From: Lagopus muta
Taxonomy: Eukaryota; Chordata; Aves; Galliformes; Phasianidae
DNA length: 64,000 nucleotides
Direction: 5' to 3'
Assembly (NCBI RefSeq): GCF_023343835.1
Contig: NC_064437.1
Coordinates: forward strand, 22,729,001 to 22,793,000
A program made the translations under genes and the position numbers. The notes under the pieces were generated by a model. The model was not told the origin of the DNA and searched no databases. It worked only from the letters and a program-made list of their open reading frames with translations. Below are positions 20,081 to 42,900 of this stretch, piece by piece. Within the stretch, counting starts at the first letter, position 1. Each line of letters opens with the position of its first letter.

Positions 20081-23000
20081 TAATCTAGGAGATCACCATA
20101 TTTCTCTAGAGTTTGCTCCTCCAGTTCCAACAGCTTCTGGTAAAATTTCTCAGCAGTTTCTTCATCCACATCAAGCTGGAAAAGAATAAGAAGGGCACTG
20201 AGACATGTCATTGTTGGTGGTCTGTATGGATACTGAGGGCAGCTCTGGATTCTCTAGTGTGGCACCCAGAGGCATCCATCTCCAGAGCACATCGTGGGGA
20301 AGCATCATATCACACTGATCCTGTTCTGAGCAAGATCTTCATTGCCAAGAGACCAGGTCATACACAGAGCCTGTTCAAGTCGAGCTTGTGGTGCAGCAGT
20401 CTCAACCATGACACATTGTCAGAAACCAAAGTACCTCCAGCTCCCACATTCCCCTGCTACCACCTGAACGTCAGCTGACATCAGAAGTACTTACTGTTGT
20501 CTTTGTTCCCATCTTCCCACCAGCCCAACAGAGGGGGGATTGCCCAATTAAGGAACAGATAGAACAGAAACCAACACAAACCCTCCTGGCTGGTCCTAAG
20601 AGCTTACAGACTCCAGTATGAGGATGGCAGATGTGCTACTCTAGGAAAACCTCATAGATAGTTCCACATCCCTCTCTGCTGCTCAGCACACAGCTAGCTT
20701 CCTCTCCAGCCCCAGGACCTCCATCACCAACCCTTCTGCTCTGTACCAGGCAGCACACAGCAGGACCCCAGCCAAGTCCCCACAGCAGGAGGCTGATGCT
20801 CTGTTCACCTTTCTAGGCTCCACAAAGTTCTTCCCCAGTCCAGAGGTACAGCTGTGGTACTTGACAAGTGGATCCAGGAATTCTGGCTTCTGCTTGAACA
20901 GCCACACCTAGGAAGAACAGCACAGAGTCATGCAGGGAGTCCCAACCAAACTTATAGGTAAGGACCCTGCTTCTGGACGACATGGGTGAAAACACCACGG
21001 GTGCTTTCATTAAGCCTGGGGAGACTAGATACCTGGAGAAGAAATTCCAAACTGGCTGCCCTCAGCTTCAACCTGCATTGCCCTCTGGCTATGCGCCTGT
21101 GGTTTGACAGCAAAAAGGCAGGGCAACACCCTCCCCATTAGGGAAAGAAGGGGCAGAGTTTAGTTTGCCTATATCCTCCATTCTCTGGACACCTGACAAA
21201 GAGACCTGTGGGATCAGCCCTGGTCACTTCTGGTCTCCCAGCACTTCCTGCTGTAAGGGATTCAGAGAATAAATCCAGCACACAGACCCCAGCCCTGTAG
21301 AGGGCATCTTAGTTAGAGTCTGCAGGTGCTGGGAAGAGCTATCCTAGAGAGAGAGCTATTTAATTAAATACTGAAGCACTTACATGAGCTTCTGCTCCAT
21401 TATATGGTGTCAGAGTGTAAGTCTTGGCAAAGAAACGTATCTGATGGAGGAAAAAAGATATACAAGAAAGAATCAGTATTTTGACCCAAGGTTTCTTTGA
21501 CAAGCCCAACAACAAGACCATCTAGCAAGGGTAGAAATGCTTTCAAGGCTGCCTCCAGTCAATGCTGCACACTTGGAACTGAAGCATCCCTCTGTCCCCA
21601 CAAGCTTGGTTCCCTGGGCCACCCACCAGACCAGCAAGCCTCACTCCATAGGCAGAAGGAGGCAGGCAACAAGGCAAGCACACATCCCACAGACACTTTG
21701 CCCCCTGCCCTGTGTGGCTGTGATATGGCTGGAGACCAAATGGGTCCGCAACACCATCAGTGCTGAGGACAAGTGAGAAGGCACTGCCTTCTCCATTGAC
21801 AGGAGAAAGGTGATCTGCCAGGATCAGCCACTGCCTGCTCAGACAGCTGGGGCAGGCATCCTGCAGCAGGGCCAGAGCTGCACTGAGTCTAGAAAGCTGA
21901 AGCTACAGGAACAAATGCAAAGGCAGCCTTTTGGGTAGCAGGAGAAGGGACAGAGAGCAAACAACTTGGCATTTTTTGGGTGTTCTTTCTGTGCCTCTAA
22001 GAAAGTCAAAGACTGTTGCAAAAACAAACAGCATGTCAAGGAATGAGGGACAAGTTTCATTCAGAACTCCACTACTGCTGAAAAGCATGTTATTTTGCAA
22101 GCCCACACCAGGCTGGTACTGGGAGTCTTGCTGATGCTGCTGCAACTGAAAGGCTGAGCTCTATCTGTGTGCAGTACTTCCCAGCAGCAGAGCTGCTTTG
22201 AGGAGCTCTGCTGGAAAAACCAGGACCCACAGTACCCAAGGGCAGGTTGGCAAGATCTGAATACACCTTCTGTTTCTCCTTCCCACAAGGAACCTACAGC
22301 AGAATAAAGACACCAGCAGTGCCTTCCTCCCAGTGCCAAGCAGATGCAGCAAGGCCTTTCCCTTCCATTCTCCAAGCCATGCTTTGCACCTTCACTGGAA
22401 GAGCAGCCGACAAGAAGCAGACACTCAAGAGTAAGCCCTGAAAGCCACTCCAGACAACAGGCTGTGTCAGAGCACATAACAAGAGCAGCAGCACCTATCT
22501 GGTGTAGGTTAAAGGGGTGTCATTAACTCTCCCCTCTGCGCCTCATGTTCCAAGAAGCTCCTAGAGAAGGAGACTGCCATCTCTCTCCTCCCAGGAAACC
22601 TGCTGCTTCAGAAGGCCAGAGGGTTGCTTTGAGGAACCACCAGCCCCCTGAACAAGTCAGCAAGTTGCCCACACAGGGCATGGCTGCCCAATTCAACTGA
22701 AGAGCTACAGAGCCATAATAGTAGTGAGAAGCCACAAGCAGGCTGCTCCAAAGAGCTCCTTCAAACCAGCAAAGAGCCTCTTACCAAAAACATGATGGGC
22801 ATCAGCAGCACCCACAGAAAAACTGGCAAAATTCGGAAGGTCATATTGGACATAACGAGGCCAGGACAAACAACACTGGAATACAGACCCTGCAGAGAAG
22901 AAACAGTCAGTTTGTAACTACACAACAGTAAAGAAGGGCTCCTATCCCCTCCCTCTGGCAGAATCTATGCCTCAAGTGGGCACATGCACCTGAGAAGAGT

Positions 23001-25377
23001 GGCCAGCACTTCAGCCCTTTGCTCTTTAAGACCAATTCTTTGGTTTCAATAGAAAATTAAAGCTTGCAAGGCAGGAACCTCTCCTAAAAGCTTCTGCTAT
23101 CAGAAATACTCTGTAGTGGATGGCTCAAGCAGGAAGACCTGTGGCTGGCAGCCTGCATGCCCCACCAGTGCAGCCACAGCCAGTTCCTACGCATGCATTA
23201 AGGCACATATCTGATTGCTGCAAACTAATGCAGCAAGGCAACAACAATGTAACAATAATTACAAATAGTAGCTGCTCATTAAGTCCTTCAGACACACAAA
23301 TCCCATTGTCACCTGCTTATTAAATTTCCTGTTCAGAACCACACTTGTCAGGTCAGTGGCATATTTGGAGGAACTGTATGATTCCTGCCCCTTGGCATGC
23401 TGATAGTCAGACAGGCTGAAGGCAGATTCCCTTGCATTGCTGGAGGAGGTCCAGATGAGTCGTGATGGCTTTTCATTACCGCAGAGCAGAGATTCGAGCT
23501 GACGAATCTGAAAAAGAATTGTCACCACAATTGTAAAGCTTCATGGCATCGTTTCACCATACCGAAAAGCTGCCAGCTCAGCTTTCCTAGTAATGGCCAA
23601 CCTTCGTAGATGGGCCACAACATGAGCAACACCAAGCTGTGAAGGGAGCGCTGAAAAAGCAGCCACAGCTCCGGTGCAGCTTCAGCCCATGTTTTCCCAG
23701 GAAGCTGTACAAGCAGTGGCAGTGTTCTGCACAGCTCAGAGGAACACCTCAGAAGTCCACAGAGCCAAGCCTTGGTGGCCTCCTTGGAGAGGGAAAGAGC
23801 TGTGCCTGGTTTACCTCTACCCACTGACTACGGTAAGCTTTAGATTGCATTAATCCTTACAACAACTCTGTGACCACTTAGAGCTATTTCAACATGGCAG
23901 GAGACCTTTCTCCTATCATTCTTTATCTGTCAGGCCTGAGCTTGCAGCAGGATCAGAACCTGAAAGGCAGAACCCACATCAGCACTCACTGTGCTGTGAT
24001 ACCCAGACCTACAGCCCGACTTTCGCACAGCCTCACCAGGATGAAGTGCCCAAAGAGGTTGGTGGTAAACACCTCCTGCAGCCCGTCCCCATTCAGTCTG
24101 TCTGTCTGTGTCATGATGCCTTCTGCAGTGGTCAGCATATGGAGCACCTTCCTGGAAACCAAGGGTAGGAAACAGAGCATTCAGATATGAAGACCAATCT
24201 CAGGCATGGAACAAAGACCTATCAGCAGATGAGGAAAGCAGCCTTGCATCTACATTCAGCACCCAGCTGTATCAGAATCCATCTCATAACTTTGATCCCC
24301 AGCTCAGCTCTCTCATTAGCAGCCAGCTATCACAGCATCACAAAACACTGTGACCTACAGCTGGGAAAAAAGCACAGAAACAAGACCCAGTGAGAGCACA
24401 CTTCATCCCCCAAGAACACGCAAGTATTTCTCACTCCTCCCCAGGCCTAGGCTGAGCACCAGCCTCCCCTCCAGCCCACAGCTGGCCCTACTGCTGGGCT
24501 CAGACAGCACGCAGGGTTCCCCGAGGACAGCCACACCTCCTGGTGCTCCAGGGCAAAGGTTTTAAACTAAACAAGTGTGGATTCCAGTCAAACATAAGGA
24601 TCTTCTTTATGGTGGCAAGGCCCTGGCATAGACCACCCAGAGAAGCTGGGGATGTCCCATCTGTGGAAGCATTCAAGGCCAGGTTGCATGGGATCCTGGG
24701 CAGCCTGACCTGATGGGCACCTGCAGATCCCTTCCAACCTGAGCTGTGCTGTGATGCTGAGTTAGGGTCCATCAGTTTGGACCCTCGCTCACCAACCCCT
24801 CGAGTCATGGCCAGCTCACAGTGGCACCCACATCCTTACCCGGTCAGGAGCCCCTTCCACAGGGCCTTGAAGTTCACATGAGGGTTGGGCATGATGCCGG
24901 CATTGAGGTAGACAAAGTCCAGGCGCTGGAACCTGTAGGGAGAGCAGGACAGCGGGGTGAGCAGCACAGAGGGACACGGGGGGTCAGATGGGGACAGCAG
25001 GGGGGAGGGAAGGTCAGATGGGGGGGGATCACATGGGGATAACAGGGTTACCCACTCACCTGCAGCGCAGCTCCTGCGCAGCACGCAGCACGGAGGCCAG
25101 GTTGCCCAGGTCTACCTCCACGGTGGAGACCTGCGCGGCGGGGTACTCCTGCAGCACCAGGTCCCGCGTGGCCTCTGCCTTCTGGGTGTTGCGACAGGCG
25201 AGGCACAGGTGGATGCGTCCATCCTCCCCCAGCAGCCGCCGGCACAACGCCAGCCCCACGCCGCTGCAACGGCACGATGCTCAGCGTCAAGCGTAGGCAA
25301 TGCCCTCCCCACACCCCGAGACCCCCGGCCCCGCGCGCTCACCCGCTGGCTCCCGTCACCAGCACCACTCGCTCCAT
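20080..25377 (-). CDS. HSD17B7: 17-beta-hydroxysteroid dehydrogenase type 7 / 3-keto-steroid reductase, complete, 9 exons
   Basis: ER-associated short-chain dehydrogenase. The family reduces the 3-keto group of zymosterone-type sterols in cholesterol synthesis and can convert estrone to estradiol using NADPH. Coding exons: 25377-25343, 25263-25060, 24932-24840, 24151-24037, 23507-23313, 22889-22785, 21440-21384, 20907-20809, 20175-20080. Phases join cleanly to about 332 residues (human 341). Visible motifs are the cofactor loop TGASGGVG (residues 8-15), LNAGIMPNP, the catalytic YSSSK (193-197) preceded by WTSSS, and a hydrophobic stretch near 234-250 that probably anchors it to the membrane. 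The C-terminus ([14 protein letters not shown], ending GDLLD) is shorter and more acidic than in human. The start ATG is in a CpG-rich promoter just downstream of DDR2. Confidence 0.95.
24557..24764 (+). mobile_element. CR1 LINE 3' fragment in an HSD17B7 intron
   Basis: TTTTAAACTAAACAAGTGTGG, then AGAAGCTGGGGATGTCCCAT and ATCCCTTCCAACCTGAGC is the CR1 tail in plus orientation, opposite to the gene. Confidence 0.85.
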
Positions 25378-25640
25378 CTCGGTCCGGTTCGCGCTCCCGG
25401 CTCGCCCGCTACCGCTGCCCTATATCCGCTACCCGCCCTCTCCTCCTGCCTACGTCATCGCCCCGCCTCCCTCCTCGACCAATGGGTGCAGGCGGAGGGG
25501 GCGTGACCACACGGCCGGTGGCGTGATGGTGGGGCGAGAGGCGGGGCGGAGCGAGAGGGAGATTGTGGGCGTGGCCTGTTAGACCCCGCCCACTTCCGCT
25601 CTCTCTCGCCCCGCCCATCGGGCGCCGCGTACCCACGTGT
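25378..25640 (-). promoter_or_regulatory. HSD17B7: HSD17B7 promoter with SRE-like, CCAAT and CRE-like sites
   Basis: A GC-rich 260 bp stretch upstream of the ATG. On the minus strand ATCACGCCAC (25518-25527) differs by one base from the classical sterol response element ATCACCCCAC. A CCAAT box lies at 25479-25483 (plus strand), and TGACGTA at 25451-25457 is a near-CRE. SRE plus NF-Y and CREB sites is the usual layout of SREBP-2 target genes, and HSD17B7 is a cholesterol-pathway gene. The binding itself is inferred. Confidence 0.5.
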
Positions 25641-26040
25641 CACCCGGGAGCCCCAAGGAAACCACGACACCGAGCATCTCTTCAGCGGGTTGTCCCGTAT
25701 ATACAGGTGCTTCTACTGAATATATACATGCCTCAGCAATAGGGTACTGCAAATGGTGCCGCGATGAAGTAAGGGCGTAAAAAAAAGTCAGAGGGGTCCG
25801 TGCACCCTGAAATCCACAGTTCCTCCTGTCCACGTGCAGGGGTCTGATGGTGCACGGTGAGGAACCGTATGGCTTCCCTTAAGGCACGTGGTCCTGGGCC
25901 CACAAAGTCACTGTCCCCAATAAATAACCTCTGTCCAACCCACAGCGCTCCCAGCTCGGAGCCCCGGGGCCGTGCTGCCCTGTGCTCCCCTGCCGCACTG
26001 GGGCTCTCCTCCTGGGAAGTGGTGCCCGCTGAGCACAGGG

Positions 26041-31632
<5,592 letters not shown>

Positions 31633-32633
31633 GGCGAGAGTCCTGCAGAGACACAACCAGAGGGTCACAGCACTGCTGCTGGGATGGACTGAACATCCCC
31701 TGCACTCAGAGGCACCCCGATGCCATAACCCCAATGCCAATAGGGCCGTGAGAGCCACATGAAGCCGCCAGCAGCCCAGTTCAGGACTGGCACAGTCCTG
31801 AACCCAAAGGCAGAAGCACAAGGGATGGCCATAAAAGCAAGGCATTGCACAACCTGATCTTGTATGGCAGCAGTATCACATTGCAGAGCATAGTTTCCTT
31901 GCCTTCTGGCTCCGAGAGATAATAACAGGTAATTGCCTGAGATTTATAGGGTATTTACTGAGATGGTTCTCGTGGCAGAGCCGAGCTTGGCGCTGCTGGA
32001 ACAGAGGCAGGATGCAGCGAGCACAGCCCGTGTGCTAAGGGAGAGTTCCACAGCAGCACAAACACAACCCCTGACTTACAGCAATCCTTTCTTTCCCTTT
32101 TCTTCTCTCCCTTTTGGAAAAGCACGTATGTTGTTGCCCTTTTTCCTGCTGACAGCTCGGAAAATGCAGGGAGCGGGCCGAGCTGCCAGCCTGGAGCTTT
32201 GACCACACGGCTCCGGGCGAGCACAAGGCTCCCGCTGGTGATGGCCAACTCCTCCAACGCTAAAATCTCAATTTCCTTCTGCATTCCAAGGGACATCTGC
32301 AGACATTTTTCCCACTATTCTTTCAGGCTGAGTAAACCCTGTCAGCATCAGGGGACCAGATGCCGCTGTCTCTGAAGGCGCCGGGTTTCTATTTGGGCAG
32401 ACACAGAAAGCGCTGGCGGTCCCACCAGGGGCAGCAGCAGGACGGTGGCACAGGCAGAGGTACCGAGCAGCTGGAAATGGGTTTTGTTCCACCACTCTGA
32501 CAAAAGTGACCACTCTGTCTGAACAGCTTTGCTGAAGTTTTCTGACCATTGGAAATTTTTACTACACAGCGTATTTGGAGTTCCTCCCTGGCACCTTCTG
32601 CTGCTTCTGAGCTTCCCTCTTCCGCTTCAGTTT

Positions 32634-32690
32634 TATTTATTTATTTTTCCTTTTTTTTTTTTTTTTCTTCCCCTCTTCTTCTACTGAAAT
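32634..32690. repeat. (TTTA)n and poly(T) tract in DDR2 intron 1
   Basis: TTTTATTTATTTATTTTTCC runs into more than 15 T and then a CT-rich stretch. The rest of this intron (31.7-33.5 kb) shows no repeat family or exon that I can support. Confidence 0.8.
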
Positions 32691-33583
32691 TAGTAGCAAA
32701 AAAAGTAAATGAAAGCAAGTGAAGCTTGGTGATGACCCTGTGGGCTTTCTGAGCGCGCTGCTCCAGGGGAAGGAGGCACAGAGGCTGTGCCAGGAGCTGG
32801 ATCCCATCTCCCCCAGAATGGCCATGAAGCGCCGAGTGCAGGGCTGGTGGTGTTTGGGTGGGGGTCCAGAGCTTACACTACAGCCCCCAGTATGCCGCAC
32901 CGCCAGCACAGCCTATGCAGAACAGCACAGCATGCTGGGACCCTTTCCTCACAGAAAATGTTGCTTTGGACCTTGGTTGGGCCAGGGGTAGCCCTGTCTT
33001 CTGGATCCACAATGTCTCCCCAACCACAGGCTCAGCAGGGACATCCCAGCGGCACACTGTGAGTATCAGCCGCATCCCCGTGGCTGCCCAGAGGGACTCC
33101 AGCGGCACAGCTCCGGGGCAGTGGGTGCAGACGTGGCCCTTGGTGCTGCACCCCAAACGGGCCCCCAGCAGCTGAAAGCTGTAGCTCTCCTCCCGCTCCG
33201 TGCCACGGCACACAGCCACGCGGCATCACCTCGCCATGGCGCATGGCATCGCCCCGCCACTGCTCATGGCATCACCCTTCCATGGCACACAGCCACACAG
33301 CCCTGGCACGGGGAGCCACGAGCGGGTCCCCTGCGCTGGGATTGGGAAAGGGTGCTTGGGGGCACCCAAGTGGCATCCCTGTGTCCCTCACAGCTATGGG
33401 GACACGTGTGCCTGGCTGGGGACCGCAGAGACAGCGGGGCACCGCGGCCATTCAGCACCGCCACCAGACACACGCTCTGCGCCCAGCCCCAACACACAGC
33501 GTCCAAACAGAGCGCAGACCCCTCTTCCCCCTGAAGCCCCCAGACTGGGGCTGGACACCTCCCATTCTCCCCAAGGGACTCAC

Positions 33584-33760
33584 CGGAGCAGGATAGGGAT
33601 GGTGGCAGGCGGGCTGCTCGCCCCTCGCCCGGGCGGCGGGAGCCAGGCGAGGAGCGAACTTCCCCGGGCTGATGCAAGATGCCTCTGCGAGCCCGCTCAC
33701 ATTCTGCGGATTCCTGGGAGCCGGCCAGAAATCCCACAATCCTACATCTCGCACATTTGG
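33584..33760 (-). other. DDR2: Probable 5' non-coding exon and promoter of DDR2
   Basis: A strong minus-strand donor (CTCCG followed by GTGAGT) has its last exon base at 33584. An acceptor follows at 31643, ten bases before the DDR2 ATG at 31632, in the sequence CTCTGCAG then GACTCTCGCC. Upstream is GC-rich and free of long open frames. DDR2 genes start with non-coding exons, so I infer this is one; the upstream edge is a guess because no transcription start can be seen. Confidence 0.5.
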
Positions 33761-34730
33761 TTTCAATTAGGGAGCGGAGAGGGGGAGCCGCTCACCAATC
33801 CGGGCTGGCTTTTCGGCGGAGGTTATTTTCCTCGACCCGAGGGAATGTGTGCAAAGCTATAATTTACAGCAAAACCCATTCATAGAGCGGGAGAAAAAAT
33901 AAAAAAATACCCGTGGTCGGGGAGGGAGCTTAAAGCAATAGGCAGCGCTCTCCTTTCCGGCACTCACCCCACAGCAGTGTGATGTGTGCGGGGCCTTGCT
34001 GCGACCCTCCTGCGCCCTATGGGGACCCATGGGGCTCCCCAGAGTGGGTGGTGGAGCAGTTCCCTGAGACCCCACTCTAGTTATATGTAGGTGCCACCTC
34101 ACTACAGGCCCTGGGCAGCGCATGGCTCAGGGGTCCCATGGCACCCATACCCAGCACGGGGCACAGCAGGAGCTGGCAGCTCTGCAGGCTGCGTGCTGAA
34201 GTAGGGCTCTGACATCATTTCCAGGCAGCTGCTTGGCACCGTGGTCGGCTGACAACGCAACACAGCATGGAGAAAATAATAATATTGGGTTTTAATCATG
34301 CTTTGTGCAATAGTGTCAGGCTGTGGCAACATGCTGGAGCCCCTTGTCTCCCATTGCCAGACCCAGTGCCGCAACCCCCCGGGGGCAGTGCTACCCTGTG
34401 CCCACCACCCCTACGTGCCCGCCAGCACAGCCACCCCACACCTTCTGCTACCCGGAGTCAGTGCTCACATAACTTGGCAGCGGACAGCACTGCTCCATCC
34501 CAGGACCCGATGCAGAAGTGTTGGTGTGCAAACAGCCCAGCAGCCAAGGCAAACACCAGCAGCCCCCACCTCCCTGCAGTGCCCCAGCACACCCTGAAAA
34601 CTCTCTTTTGGGACACGGGCATCCCCAGGACTACCCTGCAGCTGCCCCAGCCCGGTGCCCAGAGGGACTGCAACAACAGCGGCACACAGTCACCGCCGCA
34701 CAACACCAGGTGGCAGCCAGGAAGGACATA
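33761..34730. other. Intergenic DDR2-UAP1
   Basis: About 1 kb between the DDR2 5' exon and the UAP1 3' end. It holds GC-rich sequence next to DDR2 that may be promoter. No gene or repeat is recognised. Confidence 0.5.
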
Positions 34731-34735
34731 GAGGT

Positions 34736-34741
34736 TTAATG
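34736..34741 (-). promoter_or_regulatory. UAP1: Probable poly(A) signal of UAP1
   Basis: Minus-strand ATTAAA about 345 nt below the UAP1 stop (34.73 kb); ATTAAA is the commonest variant signal. A second ATTAAA lies near 34290. Confidence 0.4.
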
Positions 34742-35083
34742 GGCAATTCCAGTTGTGCAATGTACAAAGTATGAGCAAAAAGGGGGTGGGCCACAACAAG
34801 GATCCTATAAAAAAAATAGCCACGTTGCTTCAAGAAAAATAAAAATCCAGGGTTAACCCCAGCCCTGTACCATAAAACCCCTCTGCAGGTACACTGAGCA
34901 CTGGTATGTACAGGTCTACAGATACACACCCACAGTGCAAAGAGCAGCACCGCCTCTGTGCTTCACAGCAGGGACATCCACCAAGTGTTTGGTTTTTAAA
35001 TTAAAACATAAATAGAAGCAGACAACACGTCGGAGCCAGGCACAGCTGCAGCATGTCCAAGCACGGCCGGGTCCCAGCGCTGC

Positions 35084-39372
<4,289 letters not shown>

Positions 39373-39790
39373 CCCTCCGCGCGGCGCCGCCGCCGCCGGC
39401 CGCCCCTTTTATAGCCTCCGCCGCCGCTCAGCCAATGGCGGGCGGAGGCGGAACCGCCCCGCGCGTCCTCACTGGCCCGCCCGCCTCGTGACGCCGCCAA
39501 TCGGAGCCGGGGTCACGCGCAGCCCCCCGAACCTCGGCCAATGAGAGCAGCGATAGAGGGGTGGGGGGCGGGAGCGACGGGCCGCCATGGCAACGGGCGC
39601 CACGTCGGCGGAGCGTGCGGGCCCAGCGGGAAGAAAGCCGCGCGGCCCCGGGAGGGCGGCCCGCTCCGAGCGCACGGAGACCCAGTGCGGCCCCGCTCCC
39701 CAGCGGAAAGCGGGGCCGCCCCGCAGGCAGCCGGCCTCACCGGCCGCGGTCACAGCAGCTCGTGGCGCCACGCGCGTCATTTCGCAGGGG
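39373..39790 (-). promoter_or_regulatory. UAP1: CpG island promoter of UAP1
   Basis: Very CpG-rich, with three CCAAT boxes on the plus strand (39432-39436, 39497-39501, 39538-39542) and an RFX/X-box-like palindrome GCCGCCATGGCAAC (39581-39594). No TATA box is visible. The open frame through it on the plus strand is explained by GC content. Confidence 0.6.
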
Positions 39791-39994
39791 CCGCGCCCCC
39801 TCCCCGAGGAGCCGCCGTGAGGACGGGGCGGTTGCGCAACGCGGCCTGGCCCTCAGCCCCCGCTTACGGGCAGCCGTGAGGCACCGCTCCCGCAGGGAGC
39901 CGCAAATCCGGCGCGGTCCCGCCGCTTCCCGGCCCCGCCATGTGGATGACGCGCGAATGAAGCTGGCTGCACGCTGCCGTGTCTCCAAGCGTCA

Positions 39995-42900
39995 TTTATT
40001 GATCATCGGTGAGGGAACGAGCGCACGGCCGCTCAGCGTGACAGGGTACGACGGCTCACACCTAACCCGGATGGAGAGCGAGGTCACGGATCCGGAGAGG
40101 GGGAGGGAGGGGCTGCGCCGAGTGCTCGAGGAGGACGAGCCAAGGTGTGCCGTGCCGGCACCGTGCCGAGAGCAGCGGGGATGGAGCTGGAAATGAAGAT
40201 GGGATCTGGCCGTGCCTCAAGCAGTGACCCAGAGTTACTCTCCCTGGATGTAATAAAGAGCTGGAAGCGCAAAGAACTTTATCATCCTGCTCACACACAT
40301 GCACGCACACAGCAGCTGAAACTGGCTGCTGGATTTCATTCCACCTTCGGCCCTCAGCTTTAAGAGCCAGGAAAAGCCCTGCACAGGGACACCGCTCACA
40401 GCTGTGCTGTCTCCAGAGACTTCACCTTTCATCCTTTTCCCTGAAGCAGATTTCTCCCCACATGACACCTTCTTCCAGCCACAATTTCCTCTCCAGACGC
40501 TGCAAGAGCTCCACAGCCTGCACTGGGAACATGACCCCAGTGACAGCTGCAGCACCAGGGAAAGACCCAGCACTGCTGTAGAGAAGGACAGCTCATAGGA
40601 GGAAGCTCTACCTGCAGCACAGACCAAGAAACCTGCAAGCACCTGGGGGAAAACCTCAACACCTCACCCCTTCAGCAAGTAGTACTGTGAGACAAGGAGA
40701 GCCATGCCCATCCACAGCCAAACAGTCACTTTAGATCGAACCATCACGCACACTCAGGTACAATCTAGAGTTAAGGAACACAGGCTTTAGCAGGGCTGGA
40801 ACTTATGCCAAACCACCAAGAGCTCACTGAGACACCAGGGTGAGTTTCAGAGCCTTCTTCTATCAAGCTGCAGGCAGATAAGTGACAGATAATGCTAAAA
40901 TGCTTCTGTTCTGAGGAATTTCTACACCTCCCTGCAGCCTGCAGGGAAAAGTCAGGGACTGGATCCAGTGACAGAGATCAGCATCTTCAACTCCAGCCAG
41001 CAGGGAACAAAACAAAAAAAAACAACAGCCTTAGGTTTTTTGCTCGAATCAGCACTCAAGCCTGGTCTCATTGAGTGAGAGAATGTGTCGGCAGGAGTTT
41101 GCATCTTCAGATGTATGTAGTTCCTGGCACAGCTCTCACCTTTAACCAAAAATTCAAAGCCAACTGCCTGAAAAGGAGATAAGCTTGAAAGAGAGCAGAG
41201 CAGCTCCCAGCACTGGAGAGATGCACAGGTCCCACCATCGCTGAGAGCCTTCCATGCTACCATGGCTGACACTTAGCTGGGCAGATCCCTCAGCCCTGCC
41301 TCTGCCAGCTGAGGCACAACACAGCCAGCTCTGTGCTGCTGACATAATGGCACTGAACCTGGGAATTCCTGGGCCAAAGTGCCGGTACCAATGGCCAAGC
41401 CTGCCAGAGACAGCAAAAACTCAGATCTGAGGAGGTCAGTTACTACCTAGCAACATTTAGAGCACTTGATACAAATTAAACACTGCTCTTCACATAGGAA
41501 AAAACCCTAATCCAACCATCATCTGGATCCTCCCAGACAATAAAGCTGCTTCACTGCAAGGACAGTTGAATTAAAAGCAATGAATCACACACCCCATCTA
41601 AGCAAAGCTGCTTTACAGCTACGTACACCAAAGTAGTATAATTCTGGGTACAGTCTGATCAGCAAATCATACCTTAAAACACACCGTGGGATTTTTATTC
41701 CTGGAAAATCTACCACCTCAAAGGCTACAGAAAATTCAAAGAGATTGGTCCTTTCTGGGTAAGTTTGGCAAGGGCTGTAGTAGACAGGCCTCCACGCCAG
41801 CACAGAGAATAGTGAAACGCTACAGATGTCGGTTCTTCCAACACACTGCACACATGCACACACAGGGCAAAAATCAGGAGGACCATTTAAGTGCAGGATT
41901 CCAGCAAGTCCAGCATCAGCAAGATGCAAGAAGTAAACTGCAAGGAAGTAAACTGCAAGGTAATTCAGGTATTATTAACTGTCAGAGACAGTTTTGGGCA
42001 GCTGCCTTCAAGTATTCCAGCTGGAGAAAAGAATTCAGGAGGGTTTGTGATAGGAGGGCTCTCCTCATCACTAACCTGGTACCAGGGCTGCATGCTGGAA
42101 TATGCTATTCCCCTCTGTGCAGGGCTGTCTGTCCCTGCACACAGACATGGGTCTGTGTGCCCCTGAGAAGCAACCATCTGGCTGCTCCATGCTAGCAGCT
42201 GCTCTAGGGATCTTTTGCCTATGCATTAAAGCCACATGAGCAGAGAGGGGAGTGGTGATGCTGTTCACCCAGGTTCTTTCTCCAGAAGCCTGTGGCTGTT
42301 GTCCCTGACACTGGGAAAGACATCAATCTGGCCAGTTAAGAGTCATTACTGACCAAGCCCTTTCCAAACAGGATCTCAGATTGCCTCAGGCCCTTTGTGC
42401 AACCTATTAAGGACCAAAAGTGTCAGTGCTTCTAATCTACAACAAGTCTAGTGGGTTAATGCAAAAACAAAATGCACAACACAGAAAAGCCAAGCGTGGA
42501 ACCTACAACAGACAAATACATTATTTCTTGTAAGACTCTCAGGCAGAAGTCCTGCAGACACACAAAGAATACTGCACACCCCTTTCCAAAAGCACCACCT
42601 GAAGACACTTGCATATTACAGATGATTTGGCATCAGAGCTCAGAGCGTCAGTGCCAGCACAGGGTGCAGGCTAGAAAGATGACTCCATGTGACAGTTTTC
42701 ACATCACCTCAGGCTACAAAGTGCTTACAGGTTGTGTTGGGACTGAGGCTGGCACTGCTCTGACGACATTTAACCACACCCAGTCAGTCCCTGCCTATCC
42801 CACACACACAAGCAAGTTCAGCTCAGCCATCCCTCGCTCCCCGAGCCCAGCATGCCATCTGTGCCAGGTGAGACATGCGGCTCTTCTCAGATCACCAGTC

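Noticed and set aside
33121-33862. Plus-strand frames rich in Pro/His over the DDR2 upstream region
   Set aside because: They arise from imperfect GGCATCACC/CATGGCA-type repeats and the GC-rich promoter.
39587-39820. Plus-strand open frame of 77 codons divergent from UAP1
   Set aside because: It lies wholly in the CpG island, is Arg/Ala/Pro-rich as expected from base composition, and matches no family.
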